From the NCBI RefSeq assembly GCF_015775515.1, contig NZ_CP065383.1:1860001-1924000 (forward strand): a stretch of DNA of 64,000 nt, in the 5' to 3' direction. The translations under genes and the position numbers were made by a program. The notes beneath the pieces were generated by a model. The model was not told the origin of the DNA. It did no database searches and worked only from the letters and a program-made list of their open reading frames with translations. The stretch comes from Atribacter laminatus (GTDB lineage: Bacteria > Atribacterota > Atribacteria > Atribacterales > Atribacteraceae). Positions 27,120-34,712 of the stretch are shown one piece after another (the stretch's first letter is position 1; each line of letters opens with the position of its first letter).

Positions 27120-28196
27120 ATGTCCAATCGGATTAAGCAAGATGAAAATTCTCGTACTTCAAAAGAGAAAATGATACCAGAGCAGAAATCGTCGGGAACA
27201 AAGGGATCTTTCTCAATTCCTGAAGAATCGATTTTAACAAAACTTTTAACCCGACGAGAAATAATTCTCATCATCTGCATCGGAATTATAGTTATTTTTG
27301 TTCCATTCTTTAATAAGAACTTTTTAACCTTCTCAAATTTAAAGATATTGCTCCTTAGCAACTCAACGGTTGCAATTATGGCTCTTGGAATTGGTATGCT
27401 CCTTATAATGGGAGAAATTGATTTAAGTATTGGAGCCAATATGGCTTTGTCGGGAGTTTTGGCGGCTATTTTTATGCAAACCTATGGCTATAGTGTGCCA
27501 GTATCCATCGGAATTGCTTTGATTGCAACCCTTTTGGTAGGGTTAGTTAATGGACTTTTGGTTGTAAAGGTTGGTATTAATTTTCTGATTACAACCTTAG
27601 CTATCCAAGGCATTATTCGAGGAACCGTCATCATTTTGGCGGAAGGAGGAGTAGCTTTCCTTCCCCCGGCTTTTAATAAGATTGGCCAAAACACATTACT
27701 AGGATTTCAACTGCCGGTTTGGTTTATGTTTATACTAGTCTTATTTTTTGGTTTGATGGTTGCGAAACATCGATTTTTCCGTCAGCTCTATTTCATCGGT
27801 GGAAATATTAAGGCAGCTCGTTTGGTAGGAATATCCACTGACAAAACTCGGATGATTGTCTATCTTTTATCAAGCCTACTAGCTGGAATGGCGGGTATTC
27901 TCAATACTGCCCGTTTTGGTTCTGCTTTTCCTTCTGCAGGAACCGGTGCTGAGATGAGCTGTATTTCAGCAGCAGTGTTGGGAGGATGTAGTCTTTCCGG
28001 CGGACAAGGAAATATGTTCGGAGTATTTCTGGGTGTTATTTTTATTGGTCTTTTGTCCAATGTGTTAGTCATGTTGAATGTTTCAACCTATTGGCATCAG
28101 ATTATTAATGGCATGGTTCTTATTGCTGCCATAACCTTTGATATTGTGATGCAGAAGGTTAGAAAAGAAAAACAAAGGAAAATGTTATTACAATAA
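27120..28196 (+). CDS. Sugar ABC transporter permease, RbsC type
   Basis: 358 residues. A 45-residue hydrophilic N-terminal extension (MSNRIKQDENSRTSKEK...) precedes the usual eight to ten membrane spans. Motifs are MALGIGMLLIMGEIDLSIGA, GINFLITTLAIQGIIRG, YFIGGNIKAARLVGI and CISAAVLGGCSLSGGQG. It forms the membrane channel for the importer whose ATPase is directly upstream. AAAAGGGGG precedes the ATG. Substrate undetermined. Confidence 0.92.
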   Translation: MSNRIKQDENSRTSKEKMIPEQKSSGTKGSFSIPEESILTKLLTRREIILIICIGIIVIFVPFFNKNFLTFSNLKILLLSNSTVAIMALGIGMLLIMGEIDLSIGANMALSGVLAAIFMQTYGYSVPVSIGIALIATLLVGLVNGLLVVKVGINFLITTLAIQGIIRGTVIILAEGGVAFLPPAFNKIGQNTLLGFQLPVWFMFILVLFFGLMVAKHRFFRQLYFIGGNIKAARLVGISTDKTRMIVYLLSSLLAGMAGILNTARFGSAFPSAGTGAEMSCISAAVLGGCSLSGGQGNMFGVFLGVIFIGLLSNVLVMLNVSTYWHQIINGMVLIAAITFDIVMQKVRKEKQRKMLLQ

Positions 28197-28229
28197 AGTG
28201 TCGTCGAAAGTCGAAGGGAGACTTGTAAC

Positions 28230-28865
28230 TTGGCGCTTATAAAAAAAGACCTTTTTGAAGAAGCTTATACCATCATTAAAGAAATGATCATGGAGGGAAA
28301 TTTAAAACCGGGAGAAAGATTGGTTCAAGAGCAAATTGCCCGAAATTTGGGCATTAGCCGAACCCCAGTCATGCATGCATTAAGAATTCTTGAGACAGAA
28401 GGATTATTAACCGCAAACCCTCGAACCAAAGTGATGCAGGTTCGTGATCTCTCTCAGGAAGAATTGGTGACGATATTTGAAATACGATTATGTATTGAAC
28501 CTTTAGCAACACGATATGCCTGTCAAGTTATTACTGATGAAGCTGTTGAAGAATTAGAAAAGAATTTTACCGCAGCATTTAAAAACAAGAATGAAAAAGA
28601 ATATCGTCGTTTAGATAACAAATTACATACCTATATTTCAGAAATCTGTCCTAATCGCGACTTAAGAGACTTTACCATTCGATCCGGTTTAATTTCCAGA
28701 TTTCTCATCAAGGGACTTATTCGTCCACCCCGGGAAACCTATTATGAGCATCTCCAAGTATTGGAAGCATTTCGTAAAAAGCAACCACAAGAAGCCGAAA
28801 AAGCAATGAGAGAACATATCAAAATTACTTTAGCTTATATTCAAAGAAGCGGAAAAGAAGAATAG
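28230..28865 (+). CDS. GntR-family transcriptional regulator, FCD subfamily
   Basis: 211 residues from TTG 28230 behind GAAGGGAGAC. The N-terminal winged helix shows MEGNLKPGERLVQEQIARNL and GISRTPVMHALRILETEGLL. The C-terminal all-helical FCD ligand domain carries the metal-binding Asp and His pattern (RRLDNKLHTYIS, YEHLQVL, AMREHIK). Such proteins are usually repressors released by a small acid or sugar acid. Its position inside the importer/catabolic locus and the TGTATAC-type inverted repeat at 23510-23550 suggest it controls this operon. The ligand may be the imported compound or its hydroxyacid product. Confidence 0.92.
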   Translation: MALIKKDLFEEAYTIIKEMIMEGNLKPGERLVQEQIARNLGISRTPVMHALRILETEGLLTANPRTKVMQVRDLSQEELVTIFEIRLCIEPLATRYACQVITDEAVEELEKNFTAAFKNKNEKEYRRLDNKLHTYISEICPNRDLRDFTIRSGLISRFLIKGLIRPPRETYYEHLQVLEAFRKKQPQEAEKAMREHIKITLAYIQRSGKEE

Positions 28866-28909
28866 TCGGGAAGTTCTTTTCTGAACTGAATATTAGAGGG
28901 GGTTTAATC

Positions 28910-29872
28910 ATGACATTACAATTTGCAACTATTACAGGTTTTTTTGGACAACTCAAAGATCGTTTTAAATTTTACCATGAGACAAAAATTTTGGAAGAAA
29001 AGTTGAGCTTAATCAGCCAGGTGGAAGGAAATCAGGGAGTTGAACTGATCTATCCTTATGATTTTAAAGATAAATATCAGACTAAAACTCAGCTTGAAAA
29101 AAATAGATTAATTGGAGCAGCGGTTAATGTCGACATTAAAGGCGAGATGGTCTGGAATCAACGATCTCTTACTGCGCTCTCAGCAGAGACACGGAAGAAG
29201 GCTTTCGATTATATTGCTCAAGGAGCTGAAATGTCTCGTTTTTTGGGTGCAAATTTAGTCACTGTTTGTCCCCTTCAAGATGGTTATGACTATCACTTTG
29301 AAGTTAATTATGAAAGAAGTTGGCAGTATCTTATTGATGGATTAAAAGAAGTAGCCCAATCTTATCCCGATGTAAAAATAAGTATAGAGTATAAATTCCA
29401 AGAACCACTCTCCCATTATTTGGTGGGCACAGCTTTCAATGCTCTTTATGTTTGTCTCAAGGCTAATGTTCCTAACCTGGGCGTGACTCTCGATTTTGGA
29501 CATGCCTTGCAGGCGGGAGAAAATCCGGCTGAAACCATGACAATCTTAGCACGAGAAAATAAACTGTTTCATGTCCATATTAATGATAATGATGGGAAGT
29601 GGGACTGGGACCTCATATCCGGGAGTAGGAATTTAATGTCCTATCTTGAATTTCTTTACATAATGAAAAAAATTGATTATCGAGGATGGATTGCTTTAGA
29701 TGTCACTCCAAGACACCGTAATCCAATTGAAATATTTTCTACGAGCATTTATATCACCAAAAAATTAGCCAAGCTGGCTGAGAGGTTAGATGAATTTCCG
29801 CTCCAAGAATCGATGGAAAAGGATTCTCCCCAACTGATTATCAGAAAAATTTATGATGAACTTATTAAATGA
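28910..29872 (+). CDS. Sugar isomerase/epimerase-like TIM barrel (AP-endonuclease-2 superfamily)
   Basis: 320 residues with a xylose-isomerase-like TIM-barrel pattern. Likely metal ligands are the Glu in VKISIEYKFQEP, the Asp/His in GVTLDFGHALQAGE, the His pair in FHVHINDNDGKWDW, and the late Asp in WIALDVTPRHR. The family includes isomerases of rhamnose, erythrulose-type and other sugars. GAGGGGG precedes the ATG. It is followed closely by a second, different member of the superfamily, so the two may carry out successive isomerisation and epimerisation steps on the imported sugar. Specificity not determined. Confidence 0.8.
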   Translation: MTLQFATITGFFGQLKDRFKFYHETKILEEKLSLISQVEGNQGVELIYPYDFKDKYQTKTQLEKNRLIGAAVNVDIKGEMVWNQRSLTALSAETRKKAFDYIAQGAEMSRFLGANLVTVCPLQDGYDYHFEVNYERSWQYLIDGLKEVAQSYPDVKISIEYKFQEPLSHYLVGTAFNALYVCLKANVPNLGVTLDFGHALQAGENPAETMTILARENKLFHVHINDNDGKWDWDLISGSRNLMSYLEFLYIMKKIDYRGWIALDVTPRHRNPIEIFSTSIYITKKLAKLAERLDEFPLQESMEKDSPQLIIRKIYDELIK

Positions 29873-29883
29873 AAGGATATCTT

Positions 29884-30741
29884 ATGGACTGGCCAATAGT
29901 GGTTGGATTAGTGAATTATCAAGGATACGGTATTGATCAGGTTTTTAGAAATTTGTATGGTCTTGGTGCTGAGTATGTTGAAGTTGATTATATTAAAACA
30001 CCCTTGGGAGTTGTCAATGAGTATGGCCTTACTCATTTAAACGAAAGCGATCTTCAAAAACCAAAGGATTTTTTTCAACTACTGAATCAGTATCAACTCA
30101 AAGCTCTCACCTTCAGTGGGCATGTAAAATTATCCATAGAAGAAGATGTGGAATTATTTCTCAAAAAAATGGAATTTGCCAAGAAAATTGGAGTGAAATA
30201 CATTACCACTGGAGAAGGTCCAGCTGAAAAAAGACAAGAAATTTTTAAGCATATCCGGTGGATTGAAAAGAAAGCGCGAGAACTGGATTTATTGGTTTGT
30301 CTTGAAACCGAAATGTCCAATACCTTGATTACTCGAGGTACTGAAGGGATTCCGATTATTAATGAAATAGCCTCACCCTATATTAAAATGACTTATGACA
30401 CTGGGAATATTTACTACGCTCAGAAAGGAAATATTGATATAATCGAAGATTTAAGGAGTGCTATTGATTACATCGAGGTCATTCATTTTAAAGATCCATA
30501 TATTATTGATGGAACAATCCAGTTTGGTGAGATAGGAAAAGGAGAAATCAACTTTTTCGAGTTGGCAAAAATAATGAAGGCAAAGGGTCGGATAATACCG
30601 ATCACTATTGAAATTCCCTATTTTTTCCAAAGTAATCAATGGGGTCCATTTGAAGTATCAGAAAAAATTCTTCCGATTGAGGATGTTAATCGTTTATTAA
30701 GCAAGTCAATAGGTTTTATTCAGGATCTATTTAAGGAGTAA
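29884..30741 (+). CDS. Sugar phosphate isomerase/epimerase-like TIM barrel (second member)
   Basis: 285 residues from ATG 29884, which has AAAGGA about 6 bases upstream; an ATG at 29869 overlapping the previous stop is also in frame. The TIM barrel shows VEVDYIKTPLG, TFSGHVKLSIEED, LLVCLETEMSNTL, KMTYDTGNIYYA and IEVIHFKDPYIIDG, with acidic and His residues at the usual metal-binding strands, and a closing GRIIPITIEIP. It resembles hydroxypyruvate isomerase, IolE and tagatose-epimerase relatives. Five bases separate it from the cupin gene. Its partner is the TIM barrel directly upstream. Confidence 0.8.
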   Translation: MDWPIVVGLVNYQGYGIDQVFRNLYGLGAEYVEVDYIKTPLGVVNEYGLTHLNESDLQKPKDFFQLLNQYQLKALTFSGHVKLSIEEDVELFLKKMEFAKKIGVKYITTGEGPAEKRQEIFKHIRWIEKKARELDLLVCLETEMSNTLITRGTEGIPIINEIASPYIKMTYDTGNIYYAQKGNIDIIEDLRSAIDYIEVIHFKDPYIIDGTIQFGEIGKGEINFFELAKIMKAKGRIIPITIEIPYFFQSNQWGPFEVSEKILPIEDVNRLLSKSIGFIQDLFKE

Positions 30742-30746
30742 CCGAT

Positions 30747-31148
30747 ATGAAAATCAAAAAAAGCCATGAACTGAATGGAATACAAGTTTCTAAACCCTTT
30801 AGCAGAGAAGTCCGAGTGATATTTTCACCAGATGTTGATGAAGGGTGTGGATGTAATCTCATTCGAGCGACCATTTATCCTTTCAGCAAAACTGATTATC
30901 GTCCGAGGGATCGAGTTGAAATTGTCTTTATTGTATCGGGGAAGGGGATATTTGTTTGTAACGATAAGAAATATCCCATCGAGAGTGAAACAGCACTCTA
31001 CATCGAAAAGGGCGATAAGATACAGATAATCAATACCGAAAGCCAAAATCTCAATCTGATTTCTTTCTATACCAACCCCTATAATTCCTATGACCTTTAT
31101 CAAAAACTTCTTAGTGCTGCTGAAAGAGCTCAAAGAGAAGTTGATTAA
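30747..31148 (+). CDS. Small cupin-fold protein
   Basis: 133 residues forming one double-stranded beta-helix. Cupin motif 1 is weak (RDRVEIVFIVSGKGIFVCNDKKY) and motif 2 is SETALYIEKGDKIQIINTE. The usual HxH metal ligands are not obvious, so it may bind a sugar or act as an isomerase/mutarotase without the standard metal site. It follows the two TIM-barrel genes with AAGGAG overlapping the upstream stop, so it is part of that operon. Function inferred only as an accessory sugar-processing or binding step. Confidence 0.65.
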   Translation: MKIKKSHELNGIQVSKPFSREVRVIFSPDVDEGCGCNLIRATIYPFSKTDYRPRDRVEIVFIVSGKGIFVCNDKKYPIESETALYIEKGDKIQIINTESQNLNLISFYTNPYNSYDLYQKLLSAAERAQREVD

Positions 31149-31228
31149 ATAAAACGTCTAGCGGCAGCTTCTTTATAAGTTCTACTTTAAGATGCCTCAT
31201 TGAAAATTGAGTGTTCACTCTTTTTTTA

Positions 31229-31258
31229 TTGCCAAGAAAAAACAGATGTTCCTATAAT
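31229..31258 (+). promoter_or_regulatory. Probable internal promoter before etfB
   Basis: TTGCCA (31229-31234), an 18-base spacer and a perfect TATAAT (31253-31258) lie about 100 bases before etfB, in a 212-bp gap after the cupin gene. The ETF/dehydrogenase genes could therefore be expressed separately from the upstream catabolic genes. Confidence 0.5.
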
Positions 31259-31360
31259 TTGTATAATTGCTATTCGTGGTGCAAAAAGATAACATTAAAT
31301 AAAAAAGAATTGGTTCTTTTATATATAGATTGACATTGAAAATCGAAGAGGTTTTTATCT

Positions 31361-32152
31361 ATGGAAATAATTGTATTGATAAAGCAAGTACCAGAAATTG
31401 GAGAGGCAAAGATTGATCCGAAGACTGGAACCTTGAATCGGAAAGGGATATCACTTACCATTAATCCAATTGATTTGAATGCCATTGAATTGGCTCTTCA
31501 GATAAAAGAAGAGCAAGGTGGCAAGATACGAGCAATAACTATGGGACCAGAATCAGCCGAGAAAGCTTTACGAGAAGCGTTAGCTCTAGGATGCGATGAG
31601 GCTTTTCTTCTCACCGGTCAGGAATTTGCAGCCTCCGACACTTATGCGACTGCTTATGCCTTAGCTCAATTAGTTACTTTTTTAAAACCTTGGGAAGTTA
31701 TCATTACCGGAGAAAAAGCCATTGATGGTGATACTGGCCAGGTTGGCCCGGCTGTAGCATCGTTTTTAAATATTCCCATTCTCACCTATGCCATTCAGTG
31801 TCAATTGGTTAATCGCTCTCTTTTTTTAATCGAAAGAACCATTGAATCCGGAGTTCAAAGAATCACGTTACCTCCTCCTTTTTTGATTACCGTTACCAAA
31901 GGGATGAATGCCCCACGATTTCCCACACTGAGAGGAAAAATATTCGCCCGGCAACAAGAAATTCAAAAATTCAATGCTCAGTCTCTGGGCATTTCTGTTG
32001 ATTCGATAGGGTTATCAGGTTCACCCACCCGAGTTGTGAAAGTTGAAAACTTTAAAATTGAACGAAAGGGAAAGATTTTAAAAGATATGGATCCAGTGCT
32101 TATGGCAGATCAATTGGTTCAGTTTTTAGTTGAACGAGGAGCTTGTAAATGA
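31361..32152 (+). CDS. etfB: Electron transfer flavoprotein beta subunit
   Basis: 263 residues with the EtfB/FixA pattern: IIVLIKQVPEIGEAKIDP, NPIDLNAIELALQIKE, ITMGPESAEKALREALALGCDEA, and the nucleotide-binding ITGEKAIDGDTGQVGP. It carries AMP or, in bifurcating types, FAD, and passes electrons from a dehydrogenase to an acceptor. It overlaps etfA by 4 bp, and etfA overlaps a GlcD-type dehydrogenase by 4 bp. The gene order etfB-etfA-dehydrogenase equals that of the lactate dehydrogenase/EtfAB complex of Acetobacterium (lctBCD). Whether this one confurcates electrons cannot be told by eye. Confidence 0.93.
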   Translation: MEIIVLIKQVPEIGEAKIDPKTGTLNRKGISLTINPIDLNAIELALQIKEEQGGKIRAITMGPESAEKALREALALGCDEAFLLTGQEFAASDTYATAYALAQLVTFLKPWEVIITGEKAIDGDTGQVGPAVASFLNIPILTYAIQCQLVNRSLFLIERTIESGVQRITLPPPFLITVTKGMNAPRFPTLRGKIFARQQEIQKFNAQSLGISVDSIGLSGSPTRVVKVENFKIERKGKILKDMDPVLMADQLVQFLVERGACK

Positions 32153-33135
32153 ATCACCATTTGCTGATAATAGGTGAAATTCACCGAGGGAAAGTCGAAC
32201 CGACTACATTTGAAATATTGGGAGCGGCACAACAACTTCGCAATAAAGGCGTTGAAAAGGTTGGCGTTTTTTTTGGATCTGGAAAGATTAATATAGAAGA
32301 ATTACAAAAACCGCTTCAGTTTGGAGCAAATTATGTTTACGGGATTAAAAATCCTATATTCGATGAGTTAGCCTTTCACCAGTCAACTCAATTCATTATA
32401 AATGTGATTCAAAAATTTAAACCAACCATCATTCTGGCAGCAGCTACCACCCGGGGAACTACCCTCATGCCCTATCTAGCAGCCAAACTCCATACTGGCT
32501 TAACCGCCGATTGTACCGGTTTTGATATCGATTCCGAAGATGGATCACTATTGCAAATCCGACCGGCTATTGGTGGAAACATTATGGCAACTATAAAAAC
32601 CAGAACCTTTCCCCAAATGGCGACAGTTCGTCCCAATACTTTTAAACCAATTCAGAGTGAATATCCTGATTCAACTCTTGTGATTGAGGAAGATAGTACA
32701 ACCTACTCCAGTGGATTCATAAAAAATGAATTTATCGAGGAAGATCATAATCTTGATATTGCCAAAGCGAAAATCCTGTGTAGTGGTGGTCGGGGATTAA
32801 AAAATGCTACTAACTTTTCTCACCTTGAAGAATTAGCGCAATGTTTAAAAGGTTGCGTGGGTGGAAGTCGAGTGGCGGTAGAGCAAGGATGGACCTCTTT
32901 CCCCCATCAAGTAGGTTTGAGCGGGAAAACCGTATCACCTGAATTTTATCTTGCTTTTGGAATATCAGGAGCGATTCAGCATTTAGCTGGGATGCAAACC
33001 TCTCGTTATATCATCGCTATCAACCGGGACCCAGAAGCCCAAATCTTTCATCTTGCCGACTTTGGTATTGTTGGAGATGTATTGGAAATTCTCCCGCAAG
33101 TCATTCGAATATTAAAACAAAGGAAAAATAAATGA
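32149..33135 (+). CDS. etfA: Electron transfer flavoprotein alpha subunit
   Basis: 328 residues. The N-terminal domain starts directly with LLIIGEIHRGKVEPTTFEIL, so the ferredoxin-like N-terminal extension of some confurcating EtfA proteins is absent. The C-terminal FAD-binding part shows CSGGRGLKN, AVEQGWTSFPHQVGLSGKTV and the canonical GISGAIQHLAGMQTS and AINRDPEAQIFHLADFGIVGD. It forms a heterodimer with EtfB in the cytoplasm and should take electrons from the adjacent GlcD-type oxidase. Overlaps of 4 bp on both sides show tight coupling. Confidence 0.93.
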   Translation: MNHHLLIIGEIHRGKVEPTTFEILGAAQQLRNKGVEKVGVFFGSGKINIEELQKPLQFGANYVYGIKNPIFDELAFHQSTQFIINVIQKFKPTIILAAATTRGTTLMPYLAAKLHTGLTADCTGFDIDSEDGSLLQIRPAIGGNIMATIKTRTFPQMATVRPNTFKPIQSEYPDSTLVIEEDSTTYSSGFIKNEFIEEDHNLDIAKAKILCSGGRGLKNATNFSHLEELAQCLKGCVGGSRVAVEQGWTSFPHQVGLSGKTVSPEFYLAFGISGAIQHLAGMQTSRYIIAINRDPEAQIFHLADFGIVGDVLEILPQVIRILKQRKNK

Positions 33136-34547
33136 ATCAGTTTAAACCGATCGATGATCGGGATATTCAATATTTTAAGACTATTATTGGTGAACAATTC
33201 GTTTCTGGAGATCCAGAAGTCCTTAAAAACTACTCAAAGGATGAGACTCCTGATGAAACCCTGCGATTGTTGCCCGAAGTGGTTATAAAACCAAAAACAA
33301 CCGAAGAAATCCAACAAATAGCCCGGTATTGTTTTGAAAAAAATATAGCGATAACACCACGAGGAGCAGGCAGTGGACTTTCAGGGGGATCGATACCGGC
33401 TTATGGTGGTGCTGTCTTGTCTTTGGAAAGAATGAACCGGATTTTGGAAATCGATACTGAAAATTTGATGGTGGTTGTCGAACCAGGAGTTATAACCAAT
33501 GACATTAACCGTCAGTTAAAAAGCTACAGTCTTTTTTACGCCGGCTATCCAATGAGTCTGGAAACTTGTCAGATCGGAGGAAATGTTGCCGAAAATGCTG
33601 GAGGTGGAAAGGCGGTTAAGTATGGTGTTACCGGTAATTATGTTCGAGGAGTGGAGTTTGTCACTGCAACGGGAGAAATGGTTCATTTCGGGGGGAAAGT
33701 TTATAAAGATGTTTCCTCTTATGATATCGTTCATCTCATGGTAGGATCAGAAGGAACACTTGGAATCATAACCAAAATTTATCTCAAGATTATTCCCCTT
33801 CCCAAGGAAAGAATTGTTTTGCTGGCTCCCTTTGATGATGTAAACCAAGCTTTGCGACTGCCAGTGATTTTACTGAAAGAAATGAAGATATTGCCCACTT
33901 CCCTGGAATTCATGAACCATGAAAGCTTATGTTTTGCTTATAAATATTGTAACCGCTCCTATCCCTTTCCAGATGCAAAATCACATGTATTGATTGAGAT
34001 AGATGGAGATGATGAAGAGAGAGTATTTTCGCTATCGGAAAAAATAGGGAATCGCTTATTTGATGTGGGGGCGAAAGAAATCTATATGGCCGATAATTCG
34101 ATTTTAATCGAAGAAATATGGAAAATGCGACGGGCAGTACCGGAAGCCATTCATCTTGCCCTCCCAGTGGAAATGAACGAGGATATATCACTTCCGATTC
34201 AAGAAATTGGTAACATTCTCCTTGTTATTGATGATTTGAGCCAACACTATCATTTATTTTCCCCGGTATATGGACATATTGGAGATGGGAATTTACACGT
34301 TACTTTGGCACCAAAACAAATTGAACACTGGAAGAAAGATGAGCCAATTATTCGCAAAATGTTTTATGAAAAAGTAAAAGAATTGGGAGGAGTTTTGAGT
34401 GGGGAACATGGAATTGGATTAAAAAGAAGAAACTATCTCTCTCAATTTTATTCGCCGGAAGAAATAAGGTTGATGAGAAATATTAAAAAAGCTTTTGATC
34501 CAAAAGGAATTCTTAACCCCGGGAAAATCTTCCCTGACCAGGAATAG
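33132..34547 (+). CDS. FAD-linked 2-hydroxyacid dehydrogenase, GlcD/D-lactate dehydrogenase family
   Basis: 471 residues. The N-terminal FAD-binding-4 domain is clear (TPRGAGSGLSGGSIPAYGGAVLS, VEPGVITNDINRQL, CQIGGNVAENAGGGKAVKYG, MVGSEGTLGIITKIYLK). The C-terminal FAD-oxidase domain has the metal/substrate residues PVYGHIGDGNLHVT and LSGEHGIGLKRR. Family members oxidise D-lactate, glycolate or other 2-hydroxyacids to 2-oxoacids. It overlaps etfA by 4 bp, so electrons go to ETF. In this locus it could oxidise a hydroxyacid derived from the imported compound. Lactate is the default guess; the real substrate may differ. Confidence 0.9.
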   Translation: MNQFKPIDDRDIQYFKTIIGEQFVSGDPEVLKNYSKDETPDETLRLLPEVVIKPKTTEEIQQIARYCFEKNIAITPRGAGSGLSGGSIPAYGGAVLSLERMNRILEIDTENLMVVVEPGVITNDINRQLKSYSLFYAGYPMSLETCQIGGNVAENAGGGKAVKYGVTGNYVRGVEFVTATGEMVHFGGKVYKDVSSYDIVHLMVGSEGTLGIITKIYLKIIPLPKERIVLLAPFDDVNQALRLPVILLKEMKILPTSLEFMNHESLCFAYKYCNRSYPFPDAKSHVLIEIDGDDEERVFSLSEKIGNRLFDVGAKEIYMADNSILIEEIWKMRRAVPEAIHLALPVEMNEDISLPIQEIGNILLVIDDLSQHYHLFSPVYGHIGDGNLHVTLAPKQIEHWKKDEPIIRKMFYEKVKELGGVLSGEHGIGLKRRNYLSQFYSPEEIRLMRNIKKAFDPKGILNPGKIFPDQE

Positions 34548-34593
34548 CTCCTGATTTCTTCAATTAAATTAAAAAATTAATGGACATTCAGAG

Positions 34594-34622
34594 TTGACAG
34601 AATTTGGTCTCGGGATTATGCT
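34594..34622 (+). promoter_or_regulatory. Probable promoter of the ABC exporter operon
   Basis: TTGACA (34594-34599), a 17-base spacer and TATGCT (34617-34622) lie about 90 bases before the first exporter gene. The -35 box is perfect and the -10 matches 4 of 6. Confidence 0.5.
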
Positions 34623-34712
34623 TTATTTTCTTGGATAATTTTTTTATAAGGGAATATGACAAATTGAACTCAGAAGACTCCTTTAAAGGTCATAATTCCG
34701 GGAGGTAGATGC

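Noticed and set aside
31361-34547. EtfBA as FixAB of nitrogen fixation
   Set aside because: No fixC/fixX follow; a GlcD-type dehydrogenase overlaps etfA instead.
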